Source: Epiperipatus broadwayi (taxonomy: Eukaryota; Onychophora; Udeonychophora; Euonychophora; Peripatidae). From it: 64,000 bases of DNA. Made by a program: the position numbers and the translations under genes. Location: the NCBI GenBank assembly GCA_028023455.1, contig JAQFVV010006648.1, positions 310,001-374,000 of the forward strand, read 5' to 3'. The stretch's first letter is position 1, and every line of letters begins with the position of its first letter. Positions 36,102 to 47,605 of the stretch are shown piece by piece. The notes under the pieces are model-generated. The model was not told where the DNA came from and did not search any database. It saw only the letters and a program-made list of their open reading frames with translations.

Positions 36102-37739
36102 GTATTTTTTAAAATATACTTTTAATAATATTTGTATATGCATAAGAAAAAGCTGTAAAATCCCTGTAATTGATAGCCACAACTTTACCAAATTTGTAAA
36201 ATAGAAAATTGTCACGTTATATAAATATAATAATTGTTCTGTGCAGTTTGATTTTGGAAGGTAAGGTGCTTGATTTGATTCCAGTTTTGACATTTCCTGT
36301 ACTTGAACTTCTTATGAATTCTCATACAATAAAACCATTGATGATTATACTCTGTGATAAGGTATCGTAGTATTACTGAGTCACATTCTGGAATGTGGGG
36401 TCCTAGGATTGAGTTTAATGACTTCTTAGCATTTAAACTATTTATGAACTGTCCAGCAGCAAAACCATTTCAATAGCTTTTTAATTCAGTAATTAACTAA
36501 TCAAGTTTTAAAATTAAGTTTAAAAAATAATTTGAATAAAATTAATATAAAAAAAAAAAAAATAAAGTTGTGAAATTTCAATACATTTTAATTATAAAAG
36601 AAAGATGTGGACTAAAGATACACAAACTGCTAAGCAGTGATTTTAGGTAATAAAGGATGATAAATAGATAGTCATTAAAATTTAAATACAGATACACAAA
36701 TACATGCAGTTCAGAATGATAAAATGTATAATCCAGTAAATCAACCTGGTGATCATGAAGTAAAAGCAGTCAATTGTCATTTGATTTACTGTCTGTTCAT
36801 CACACATCTGTTAAAAAATGCAGACTGTCATATGTAGCTGTCGTGAGATCTGGAAAATAACAAATAGATGTAAACATTACACCAATTCTAATAGGTGGCA
36901 CCATAATGTTTCATTATCATTTTAACTACTCATGAAGCAGATGTCTTAGCAAATAGATATAAAAATTAAACCAATTTTCATGGGGGCACCATAATGTATC
37001 AAATAATTAAAGCAATATTAGATGAAAATCTTTGCTTAGTCATAATAAAATAAATTTAAGATTAATGGTACATATATTAAAAATGAATATGCATACTCTC
37101 ACAAACTATTTTAATCTTCAATGGAAAATTCAATAACGTATTCCATGTCTTAAATTTAACATTAGAGAAACTATATAGGGGAAAAGTTCGTACATACTGG
37201 ACTATTTCTAGGATGCTTACAGCAATATTTTCTTATGTTTTTAAATAACATTTTATTAAAAAATATGAATATGTATATTTTTGTATTGCTACACGCACAC
37301 ACATTTATAAAAACTGAACATTGCATGAATGTAACAAAGTTATAGATTAAGATTTATTGTAAGAAAAAAAAAATTGTTTAAAAAAAAAAAAACAAATCAA
37401 AATGCTGATAAGCCAAATTGTGGTATTTTTGTTTATTAAGTAGGTAAGGACAGGTGTAACACAGTCTAATTAAGTTGCAAAAATAAAATTATAAAATATA
37501 ATAAAATAAAGGAATATAATTAAAGTAGCTTTTGTTTTATTTACATTGAAGACTTATTGTACAAATATAATATTACAATCACATTGTATAATTAAATTTG
37601 GAGTAGTTTAGATTTAGATTATATGTTAAGATTTATAGGTATATATGTTATATCGTTCAGTATATTAAACCTATACATTATACATGGAAATGTTTAAGAT
37701 TATGTTCATGAAATTATAGGAACTACTACATATGTTCAA
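36102..37739 (+). other. Intron sequence downstream of the LDHD exon
   Basis: Begins with the splice donor 'gtattt'. AT-rich, no further exon recognised. A short repeated pair, 'gcaccataatgt', occurs at about 36899 and 36987. Not assigned to a repeat family. Confidence 0.6.
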
Positions 37740-39463
37740 AAGTATAATGCAATTAGAAAATTGATGGTAGAAATTCACTATAGGGGGGAAAATATTACAA
37801 AGTTTATGACTAGTCACATTAAAATTTTTGTACTACATCCTATAGATTTCTTAACAGCTATAAACTCAGAAAGAAATATAATTAATAATTTTTATATTAT
37901 GGGAATAGACTTTGTTTCTGATCATTTTCACAGCCTATTGATCAAAATATAATTATAACCTATAAACTTTGAATGAAATACACCTTTACCCCAACTCAGT
38001 AAGAGCAATTGGTCCCTCAAAACTCATCATTAAGCAAAAATATTGCATAAAGAACAAGTAGTTATAATGGTTTCCTGTGGGAAAATTTGGTAGCTAAAAA
38101 TTACATTATAAACTGTGAACAAACATTTTAATCTAGTATATATGGTAATTAAAAAACTACCTTAATGCACATTATATACTTTTGTAAACTGTGCTTAGGT
38201 GTTCTATATATGTAATGACAAGTCTATTCCCAACAATTTGTTTTCAATCTCCAATAGTAAAGGATTGAAATAGGTAATAAAAAGAAGGGAACTTAGTGGT
38301 GAACCAAGACTGGAATAAATTTGTATTTCACGATTTATTAGTAGGTTGGTTAATGTATACAGGATCAATTTAGGTACCATATACTATGCTAGTATGTTGA
38401 TAAGGAGGTTATTTCAACTATATCAATTGCAGCTTTAATATCTAATTGAATTACTAATGGACAATATTTTTTCCTTTTTCTTATTGTGATTATGATTGGT
38501 TTAAATAAAAAAACTTCTTCGGTTGTTGAAGCATCTTTTTTTTCACATTGGTATTTAGATAATGTAGGTGACATATATGGCTCTGATTTGTCTTTTAATG
38601 TAGATTCTAAAATCTTAATTCTTAGTGGAGTCATTGATATTGACCTAAGATTTTGTAATGAAGGTATTTTTCTTGTTTTTAATTAAGGATACACAAGATA
38701 TTGGATAAATTGCATGTATATAACAGCCTTGCTTAGATATGTAATTATTCATGTTTGCAGAATATTTTGCTGTAAAATGATTTAAATAGTTAAAAATGAA
38801 ATATGGTATACCATGAACATCAGGATAACATGAGTCAGGAAAAGAATCCTCTAATTGAAGAGAAGAATATTTTCAGGTTGTCTGAGATAATTTGAGGTAG
38901 GGTTGAATAATTCCTGCTTTATAGTTTGCTTTTGTAGTGAATAAACAGAGGATGTAACATATTGTCATATGTACATAGTGTGTTTTCATTATACAGTGTG
39001 GTAGGTACTCTGATAGTTGGGTTTTGCTCTAAGGTCCATCGGATGTAGTTTCTTGACCAAGTTTGAGATCTGCTTAGATTTATTCTTTTTTTTAATTGCT
39101 TAATATTGTTTAAGTGTTTCACTTGTAGATCTGTATTGTTTTCTCAAGATTTCTATTCTTACATTGTCACTATTGGATGATGTTGAGTGAATGATTTTTT
39201 TATGTAGTTCATCTGCAAGTATTAATACTCTTGATGGTGGGAGATTATTTTTATTGATACGGCTGATAATAAATGAAAGATATTAATGAATGCACTCCAG
39301 GTTCTAGTTTAAACCAATAAACATCACATGATACCATTTCTTATGCTTGCTCTTAACTGTTATTAAATCAGGCAAAAATTTCTATACGTATTCCTACTCA
39401 GTGCAAGCCAGAATAATCAATGGATGCAGAAGGCTTGTGCATAAACTCCCCATCTAATGCCTA

Positions 39464-39529
39464 CTCATCCAATATCCCCAGACTAGTTTTTATCTTGTTG
39501 TGGCCTTTGTGAGGAGCCTTGGATCTGAG
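39464..39529 (-). ncRNA. Broken hammerhead-like core (family G)
   Basis: Minus strand. The bases CTGATG are missing between CTCCTCA and AAGGCC, while ACTAGTCTGGGGATATTGG and the distal stem I (ATCCAA/TTGGAT) are kept. A deletion derivative. Confidence 0.4.
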
Positions 39530-39991
39530 AGCATTGCACCTAGATCTTAGGATCTAATGCAACCTTCCACAAACCAGAAACTAGTTTGGGGATATTGGAT
39601 AAGTAGGCACTAGATGGGGAGTTTATGCACGAGCCTTCTGGCATCCATTGATTACTCAGGCTTGCACTCAGTGGCAATATGTATAAAGAGTTTTGTCTGT
39701 TTTAATAACAGTTAAGAGCAAGCATAAGAAATGGTAATCATGTGATGTTTATTGGCTTAAAATCAATCCTGCCTATTAGGATAGTGGTGGTTATGGTTCT
39801 TAAAGAAACAAAGACACCAAAATGTATAGGTACTGAACTGAGTTCAGACCTATATGACTATATAAGCTAATGAGCTTGGATTGAAAATATTATAATGTTT
39901 TCAGTTTACATCTCATAGTTTTGTAGTGAAGTAGAGATAAAAGGTGGCTGCTGGAGAATTTCATTAGATTCTAAGATCTAAGTGCAATGCT

Positions 39992-40058
39992 CTCAGATCC
40001 AAGGCTCCTCACTGATGAAGACCACAAGCCAGAAACTAGTCTGGAGATATTGGATGAG
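39992..40058 (+). ncRNA. Candidate type I hammerhead ribozyme (family G)
   Basis: CTGATGA (40012-40018), A, a GAC/GCC-type stem II with loop CACAA, A, GAAAC (40032-40036), then TAGTC with predicted cleavage after C at 40041. Stem III is AC/GT around TA. Stem I is long: TCCTCA before the core faces TGGAGA after it (consensus TGGGGA, six pairs), an internal loop, then ATCCAA with TTGGAT. The one departure from canon is an A-A opposition at 10.1-11.1. The 6-base palindrome ACTAGT would also allow a dimeric form. Confidence 0.5.
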
Positions 40059-42660
40059 TAGGCACTAGATGAGGATTTTATGCACAAGCCTTCTGGCATC
40101 CATTGATTACTCTGTCTTGCACTGAGTGGCAATACATATAGAGAGTTTTGCCTGTTTTAAGTTCTAGTTTACTGAATTTAAATAATTCTATATATATTTC
40201 TGAAAGTAGGAATTCTGTACTGTTATTTACAATGAGGATTCAAATTGTTTTCCCACTATTAAATCAAAGTTTTTGGGATGTCTAGGTTCATAGCCATTAT
40301 TAATGCTAAATGATTTGGGAAAGGTAAGTCTTTTAATGAGAGGTTACGCATATAGTGTAACATTGAGGAGTAGTAAACCAAGTCTATTAGTGATGTGGGT
40401 CTTCCATTATTAAATGAGTATGAATTGTTAGGTAAGAATTTTTAACTATTCATTAGTGGAAAAGGCAATTTGTGTATCCACTTAGAGACAAAAACTTCAT
40501 AATTTCATGTTAAAATCTCATAATAGTAAGCATGGAATTGGTGAACTTTTTGCATTTAAAGTCAGTATTAATCTATTTATATGTATAAACCTGTGGAAAC
40601 ATAAACAAAAACAATATTCAAAACTATTGCTGTGTGATGTAGAGTGATTATTAACAAATGTGGCTCAATGTACAATATTTTGAATCATTTGAGATCCTAC
40701 TGATGGTGACTTGTATGATCTGGAAAAAGTTGAGAAACCTAGATTATGAAGATATTTAGATGGGTCAATTTGTGAGCCACTATAAATTTTAAGTAAGCTT
40801 AATAAGTGGGATTTAACAATGTCTAACCATTTAGATGATTGGAATATTTAGTTCAGGTGATTTAATCCCCTGACATTAAGTACCCCAATTTTTATTTTCA
40901 TTTTAGGATGATCTGGTAGGGCAATTAAAAAAAATTTTTTTTAGATTATTGACTCAATGTTTCTTCTGATACACTGGTCTTTAAATTCACATTAACAGTG
41001 ATATTTTTGTTGACTAAAGTATAGTATAATGATATCACATATTTAACAGTAGCTTGATCTTCTTCTGAAAAGAGTTCAGGTTCTATTTCATGGGTAATAT
41101 GTGTAGTGGCCTCAACTTTTTTTTTAAGATCTATTATTGGTAAAAAGTTCTCTTTATCACTTTCATTTATATTACAAGCCTTCTTTATATTTTGTTTTTT
41201 ACAAGTTGGATGTTTAGGCCTGCATTTGGAATTTATGCTCTTTATTTGTTGTAATTGTTGGAATATTAGAAAAAGATATTAGTGATCCCATGATATCACA
41301 TGATGTCATATTGGGTATTAAAATTTGTGCAACTTTATTAGTTGATTGTTAGTTTTGTTTTGATTTATTGCTGACTTTTTTACTCTCTTTATCATTTGAT
41401 TGATAAATTTCGTTTTTATCTACAGTGGGGAAATCATCATTATTCATTAATTCAATTCTGGTTCCAGTTGTTGATTCTGATTCTTTATTTGATAATTGAT
41501 CTATGGTTAGCTTTATGCTTTCTTTGTTAGCTGATTGATTATTTTTTTTAGTTATGTTAGGAAACTCATCATTGATATCTTCAAGATTTTTATTCTAGTG
41601 ATAGTGGATGTTTCCGATTCCTTGTTTGACAACTGTTTATTGTTTTTTTAGTCCACTTTGAATATGTTCTACTAATTTAGTACTCTGATGTAAGCTAGTG
41701 GCAATCATGTCACATTGTGGACAGAGTAATCAAGGGCAAGTATTTATTATGTGGCCTATTTTCTTTCTATGAAAGCATAAAGATTTGAGCTCACAAGTCA
41801 TTAACAGTAGCATGGCTTCCCGATCCATAATTTGGGATGGAATAGTTTTGATGTAGCTTGACTGTGAATTTTAACCTATTGCCATATTAGAACAGGATCT
41901 TTTAAATATGTTGGCTGACCTCTACGACCACTCCAAATTGTTCCATTAATCTATGGAAGTCAGTAATTAAAATATGTAGTTTTAATTAAATCAGTGATAT
42001 GATTCTGTCTGTGCTGGTTTACATTGATTAGAGCATAATTTCCTAGCATTTTAATTTTTTTTTAAAAATTCTGTTTCTGCTAATCATTATGAAATTTAAT
42101 AGCAATGTATCTTGGATTAGGGTATTCTTCTATTTGAAAAATTGTATTCCACAGGTTATGTGTATTTAATGCTTCACATAGATCTTTTTGAAATCGGTAT
42201 GGTGAAAATTATATGTCGGTGATAGTGAGCATTATTGATTTTTCTTTTTAAAAATCTTCTGAAAGAGTCAAAAAGATGTCTAAATATGGTAGAATTAAAA
42301 TGCTCTGATATGTTGTCCAGTTTATCATCAAACCAAATTAGTTGACTGTCATTAACTTTTGAATTAGTAGGCTATGCTAGTAAATCCAGTTTAATATCAT
42401 CCTTAATAGTTGAATGGTGAAATCAGTGATTATCACTGATATTATTATTAGTGTCAATTTTTGTTGGAAATCTAATATGGTTTATTAATGGAAAATGATT
42501 TAGCAGCATTTGTATATGTAAAACTTGAAAGATCAAAATCTTTTTTTTTTAAGATAGACATATTATGTGCTTGGTTTTTTTTAACCCTGATCTAAATATT
42601 TATTTGAAACATGCATTAATGAAAAATTATTTTAATATTTTAACTTTAAATGTTTCACTG

Positions 42661-44702
42661 ATGTATGTGATGTGATATAGCTACTCCTTTATCAAAGTTG
42701 GGAATCTCTTGGCCAATATGTCAAAGAAAAACCTGTTAACCACGTTATCTTCTCTCTCCAGTCCCCACCCTAAGTTTTTCTCACATTCTTTTCTATCCTG
42801 CTCTTCCACAATATCATCTTTGTCCACTTCATGGCCTTTGTATCTAGATCTCCTTTATCTTTTCCAACCCAAGCATAAAGTCTAATAACCCACTTTCTGT
42901 ATAATTACTTGGTCTATATTTATTTTTCCCCAACTTCACAATTTGTACCCTTTCTCTTGTAAGCATTTACATTCTATTAGTAAATGTCTACTGTTTTCCA
43001 GACCTTCGTTATATAACCCTGAAAATTAAATTACCCACATTCCTCCATTTATGTGTATATTCCCTTGTTGCTAGAAATCCTGTTCAAGCCTTAAATAGTA
43101 AATTACTTTCCCTGCTATTATCATAAATTAACTCAAATATTCTGTTCTAAATATATTTCTTGTTTTTTTTACTCTCCATATGAGTTCTCCAGGTCTATAT
43201 TTTTTATTAATATGTCTATTCTTTTATCCTAGTCTTTGCCACTATAACACTCAACAATCCTCTTAACACAATCATCTTACCCTTTGTACAAGTATACTGA
43301 CAAAATGCCTTTATCCAAATCTTCTGCATACTGTACTACCTTTCTCGCCCATCTTGTTGCCGGTGCTTTATTCTTAACCCATAGCTACTATTTTGGCTAT
43401 TCTCTTGCTATCCATAAATTGCAATGTACCATTTCCATTTTACTTTTTGCATCTCTCACATAAAAACTTGACCATCCCATTTCTCCTTGGATTGCCTTCT
43501 TTGCCATCCACACATCTCATCTAATGTATGTCTTTCTATTTCTCTTTGCATTTTTTCTAAATAAGCCAATACCTCTTTACTAACACATAATGCATCATTA
43601 CCATAGGTTAACCCTGCTACTGTCACTCCCTTCCATACAATTCTTGCTACATCATATTATATGAAAACCACTGTTAATTTCTTTATCAGTCTTTTCTTTT
43701 CTTTGCTTAATTTATCAAATTTTTTCCCCATTCCTTCAAGCAATGCCTCTGATTACTTAAGACAATTCCCAAATAGTTGTACCTATTCATCACTCTTAAC
43801 TTTATATCCCCCAATAAAAATTATTCCTCTTTTCTTTCCCCAGCATTTACCATCATTATGTTTGATTTTCTTCACTAAATTTGATTCCTCTTTATCTACC
43901 CCAGCACAAGTCTTTAGCCCAATATCCATATCTTCCCTACTTTCTGTGCATAAGAAAATATCAACAAATAAAAGACCTGATAATGTATATACCCTCTTGC
44001 CATCTACTAATGGTATCTCTACCCCTCTTTCTAATCTTTCTATTGCCCTTTCCATTTCTCTCAAGTAACAAAAATCAAATGAGTGACATAGGGCATTCTT
44101 GCCATAGTACCACTTCATTATTAATTCTAACTGATTCTATATTTCCTAATTGATATGTATAATAATTATTTTAATACAATCTCTTAATAAGATCCACTAA
44201 GGCCTGATTCATTCTCAAATTTACTAAATTTACCCATAGTCTGTTTCTATTCACTCTATTGTATGCCTTCTTTATATTTATAAAGACCATGTATAATTGC
44301 CTATCTGTATTTCTACTCTTTTCTACAAGTTGTGTGTCAACAAATAAACTGTCTCCTATATGCCTATTTATTCTAAAACCTCCTTGCATTTTTTCCACAA
44401 TTTTATTTTCTTCTATCCATTTTGTCATCCTTCCAGCCATCATATTTGCAAAAACTTTAACAACACTGATGTTACCACTACTGGTCTATAATGTTTCTCT
44501 TTCTGTAGTCTTTACCCTTTCCTTAAATAATAGCCTCATTTTTGTATTATTCCAGCTATATGAAAATTCTGTCTTTGGTGTCATCTTATTAAAGCGTGAT
44601 AATAGATTTAATTTTTCCCTATTTCCTGAATTCATTATCATTTCTGCTGTCCATCCATCTAAATCTCTTGCCTTACCATTTTTCAACTTCTTTTCTGTAT
44701 CA
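42661..44702 (-). pseudogene. LINE family A RT, 3' part of the split copy
   Basis: Minus-strand fragments parallel the intact 811-residue protein: TEKKLKNGKARDLDGWTAEM (about 44700-44640), MQGGFRINRHIGDSLFVDTQ and YMVFINIKKAYNRVNRNRLW (44171-44443, motif A with Asp lost to Asn), a MERAIERLERGVEIPLVDGK stretch (about 44070-43990), then VYTLSGLLFVDIFLC where FADD has been lost. Frameshifts and stops throughout. The CCHC region near 43000 is also degraded. Confidence 0.8.
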
Positions 44703-44714
44703 CCACCATCATCA

Positions 44715-46654
44715 TCAACCATTATCAATCCACTGCAGAATGAAGGTCTCTCCAAGTTTAATCCATCTTCTCCGATCTTTAGCTTCTCTTCTCCACAACA
44801 CCCCTGCACATTTTCTTATTTCATCCATCCATCTCACATGTGGTCTCTTTCTGGGTCTTTTACAATCTCTTGGAATCCAGTTTAAAATTTCAATTGTCCA
44901 TCTATTATCATCTCTTCTAGCAATATGTCCAGCCCAACTCCATTTCAATCTTTTAATTTTTTCAATAAGATCAGTACCACCTCTTCTTGTTACTCCCAAC
45001 ATACATCTCTCCATACTCCTTTGAGTGGTCTGAAGTCTCTGTATTGCTCTTCTATTAAGTGTCCAAGTCTCAGATCCATAAGTAAGAACTGGTAAAACAC
45101 ATTTGTTAAAAACCATCCTTTTCAAACACATAGGCATATTTCCTTTTAGTATCAAGTTATTTCTACCAAAAGCACTCCAACCAAGTTTAATTCTATGATT
45201 AATTTCCTCCATTATGTTTCCATCTGTATTAATAATCTGACCAAGGTATTTGTAACTGTTAACTTCTTCTAATTCTTCATAATCAATCTTTATTTTCATA
45301 TTTTGAGCAAATCAATTAAACATTACTTTAGTCTTTTTAACATTTATCTTTAGTCCTACTTTTCTACTTTCATCTGCTAACTCCTGCAAAATTTCCTGCA
45401 GCTCTGAAGCATTATTTGCAAAAACAACTACATCATCTGCGAAATCTAAATGACTTAAATACTCTCCATTTACTTTCACTCCTTTAGTTTCCCATTTTAA
45501 TCCACAAAATACTTCTTGCAGCACTGCTGTAAAGAGTTTTGGAGATATGGAGTCACCTTGTCTTACACCTTTCTCAATGTTGATTTTTCCAATATCATTA
45601 TGTAATCTAATTGTTGCTGTTGCATTTTTATAAATATTCTTTAAAATATGACAATATCCTGGATCTATACCTTGATGATCCAATGCTTTAATCACTGAAG
45701 AAATGTGTATAGAATCGAATGCCTTTTCATAATCTACAAATCCAAAACATAATGACAATTCATATTCGTTTGTCCTTTCTATGACTTCTCTCAATACCTG
45801 GATATGATCTATTGTACTAAAACCACTTTTAAATCCAGCTTGTTCTCTTGGTTGGTGGAAATCCAAAGTTCTCTGTAGACGAGTTGTAATTATCTTGGTA
45901 AAAATTTTATATAAAACTGATAAAAGGCTGATAGGTCTGTAATTTCTAATATCTTCTTTATCACCTTTTTTAAATATTAATATTATTACTGCATTCTTCC
46001 AATCTTCTGGTACATCTTTATCATTTAGACATTTGGTATATAACTTTGCTAAAATTGTTTCTATTTCTTCACCTGCTTCTTTTAATATATCAATTATAAT
46101 TCCATCATTTCCTGGAGCCTTTCCTTTCTTCATACACTTAATTGCATGTCTCACTTCTTCATTTAAAATTCTGGGCAATTCGGAAGATGTAATGGATATA
46201 GGAGGTACTTGTTCTTTATTACTATATAATTCTTGATAAAAATCTTCTACCAATTTCATGATGTCATCTCTCTTTTTAGTAATAATTCCATATTTTTTTC
46301 TTATTGCAGATATAAATTTCCTACCAATACCAAAATGTTGTTTAACATTTTGAGACTTTTATTTTCTTCTACAGCTTTCCTTGCTATTTCACAGTTATAC
46401 TTTCTTATATCATTTTCAACTCTTTTCCGTACCATTTTACAAAATTCAAGATATTCAATTCTTTTTAATACATCATTTTTGTATATCTTCATATTCCTTC
46501 TTTTCTTCATAAATTCTCTAGTCTCAGTAGAAATTTTATTAGTCAATTGCTGCTTTTTTTTACCAGCTATGTTTGTTGCAGTTTTTAAAAGTGTATCCGT
46601 TATTTTCATATTAATTTCATTCAAATCTGAATCATGTTCAAAATCTTCTAACAC
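44715..46654 (-). pseudogene. LINE B reverse transcriptase and C-terminal region
   Basis: 46301-46654 is the linker between endonuclease and RT. The main RT frame (45312-46259, 315 codons) has IRNYRPISLLSVLYKIF (about residues 104-120), motif A CFGFVDYEKAFDSI (171-184), motif B GVRQGDSISP (231-240) and motif C LDFADDVVVF (271-280). It ends at a TGA, where the next in-frame segment reads FAQNMKIKIDYEELEEVNSY. The following frame (44715-45299, 194 codons) covers the RTE C-terminus: NSYKYLGQIINTDG, VLTYGSETWTLNRRA, GHIARRDDNRW and RPHVRWMDEIRK. One nonsense and one or two shifts only. Closely similar to 16678-17320. Confidence 0.9.
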
Positions 46655-46792
46655 TTGAAACCTATTTGTAAGTTCTAATTTAAATTCATTAGAATGTTTC
46701 TGAAGATTATGAATATCAACTGTAAATATTGTTTTTCTTAATAATTTTTGTCTCTCTAGTTTTACATTAACACGTAACTTACACCTTACTAA

Positions 46793-47561
46793 TCAATGAT
46801 CACTTCCTGTGTTAAATTTATTAAGAACATTACAATCTTGAAATATGTATTTTCTGTTAGTCAAAATATAATCCAATTCTGCTGTACCTTCATTTGGATG
46901 CTTCCATGTCCATTTCCTTTTAACATTTTTCTCAAAAAATGAATTCATAATATAAAGTTTTTCTTTTTCTGCAAACTCCACAAGTCTATGTCCTCTCTCA
47001 TTTCTATAACCATAACCAAAATTACCTACAGCAATTTCATCTTTCATTTGTCTACCAATTCTAGCATTAAAGTCTCACATAACAATTTTAAAATGTTGTT
47101 TACTCTGATCAAAAACCTTTTGTACATCCATATAAAAATCTTCTACTACTTCATCACTATGAGAACTTGTTGGGGCATAAACCTGAATTATCTGCATTTG
47201 GTATCTGCTATTAAGTTGTATAACTAATCTTGCCACTCTGTCCGATACACCATCAATCTCCACAATATTGTTCTTCCACTTTTTATTTATAATGAATCCT
47301 ACTCCACTTGTATTTCCAATATGTGTGCCGTGTGCCTTTATAATAGAGTATAGGTCCACTTTTTAAATCAATTGTTTCTTCTCCTTTTCTTCTAACTTCA
47401 CAAAGTCCAATAATGTCCCATTTAATATAAGACAGTTCTTCTTCTAATTCTTGCAATCTTTCTTCACTTGAAAGTGATCTGCAGTTGTAAGTACCTAAAT
47501 AAAAAGTCATCATCAAATGGCAGTCTGGGTCCGCAATCAGGGGATTCTTAGCACCCTCCAC
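46793..47561 (-). pseudogene. LINE B endonuclease domain
   Basis: Frame 1 (47283-47561) has LGTYNCRSLSSEERLQELEE and IIGLCEVRRKGEET (the catalytic Asn and Glu motifs). After a shift, 47075-47359 has SGVGFIINKKWKNNIVE and VYAPTSSHSDEVVEDFY. The GDFNARIG motif has become stop-DFNARIG (GGA to TGA, near 47067). 46793-47047 ends in LDYILTNRK and TGSDH-stop, where the stop TGA sits where RTE elements usually have an Arg. The lesions make it inactive. Family role: nicking the target DNA to start reverse transcription. Confidence 0.85.
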
Positions 47562-47605
47562 CTTCGACCACCAACCGCTGCCTTGGTTGGTGACTTTTCT
47601 TTTTC

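Larger units (their letters stand above)
39312..40160. repeat. Foldback repeat, family G, copy 4 (compound)
   Basis: Flanked by an exact 11-base duplication, gttctagttta (39301-39311; 40161-40171). Inside are one module in minus orientation (39312-39560) and two in plus orientation (39565-39710 and 39950-40160), plus the shared spacer with 'actgagttcagacctatatg'. Each module has 'ggcatccattgattactc' and '(g)agagttttg(t/c)ctgtttt'. The duplication shows that the compound structure moved as one unit, into LINE F. Confidence 0.8.
37740..42600 (-). pseudogene. LINE family F, CCHC ORF1, endonuclease and RT remnants
   Basis: Minus-strand remnants. In about 42500-41650, ORF1 fragments include LIWFDDKLDNISEHFN and a zinc-knuckle-like CFHRKKIGHIINTC followed by CPQC (about 41800-41690). 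At about 40900 the start of an APE endonuclease, MKIKIGVLNVRGLNHLN, is clear. At 38389-38634 a segment reading CPLVIQLDIKAAIDIVE is RT motif A. In between is a family G foldback (39312-40160). Everything is riddled with stops. The 81- and 67-codon frames at 38389-39122 are parts of this relic. Confidence 0.6.
44703..47605 (-). mobile_element. LINE family B (RTE/BovB-like), near full length, inserted into LINE A
   Basis: About 2.9 kb on the minus strand, with a short (GAT)-rich 3' tail (about 44703-44725) and 5' end near 47600 ('ggttggtggtcgaaggtgg' on the minus strand). It encodes, in order, an APE endonuclease and an RTE-type reverse transcriptase. Only a few stops and shifts break it, so it is younger than LINE A around it. 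ACAGAAAA occurs at both junctions, which may be a short target duplication or chance homology. Confidence 0.88.

Noticed and set aside
43661-44885. Plus-strand frames of 90-208 codons
   Set aside because: Antisense shadows of LINE A and LINE B coding sequence.
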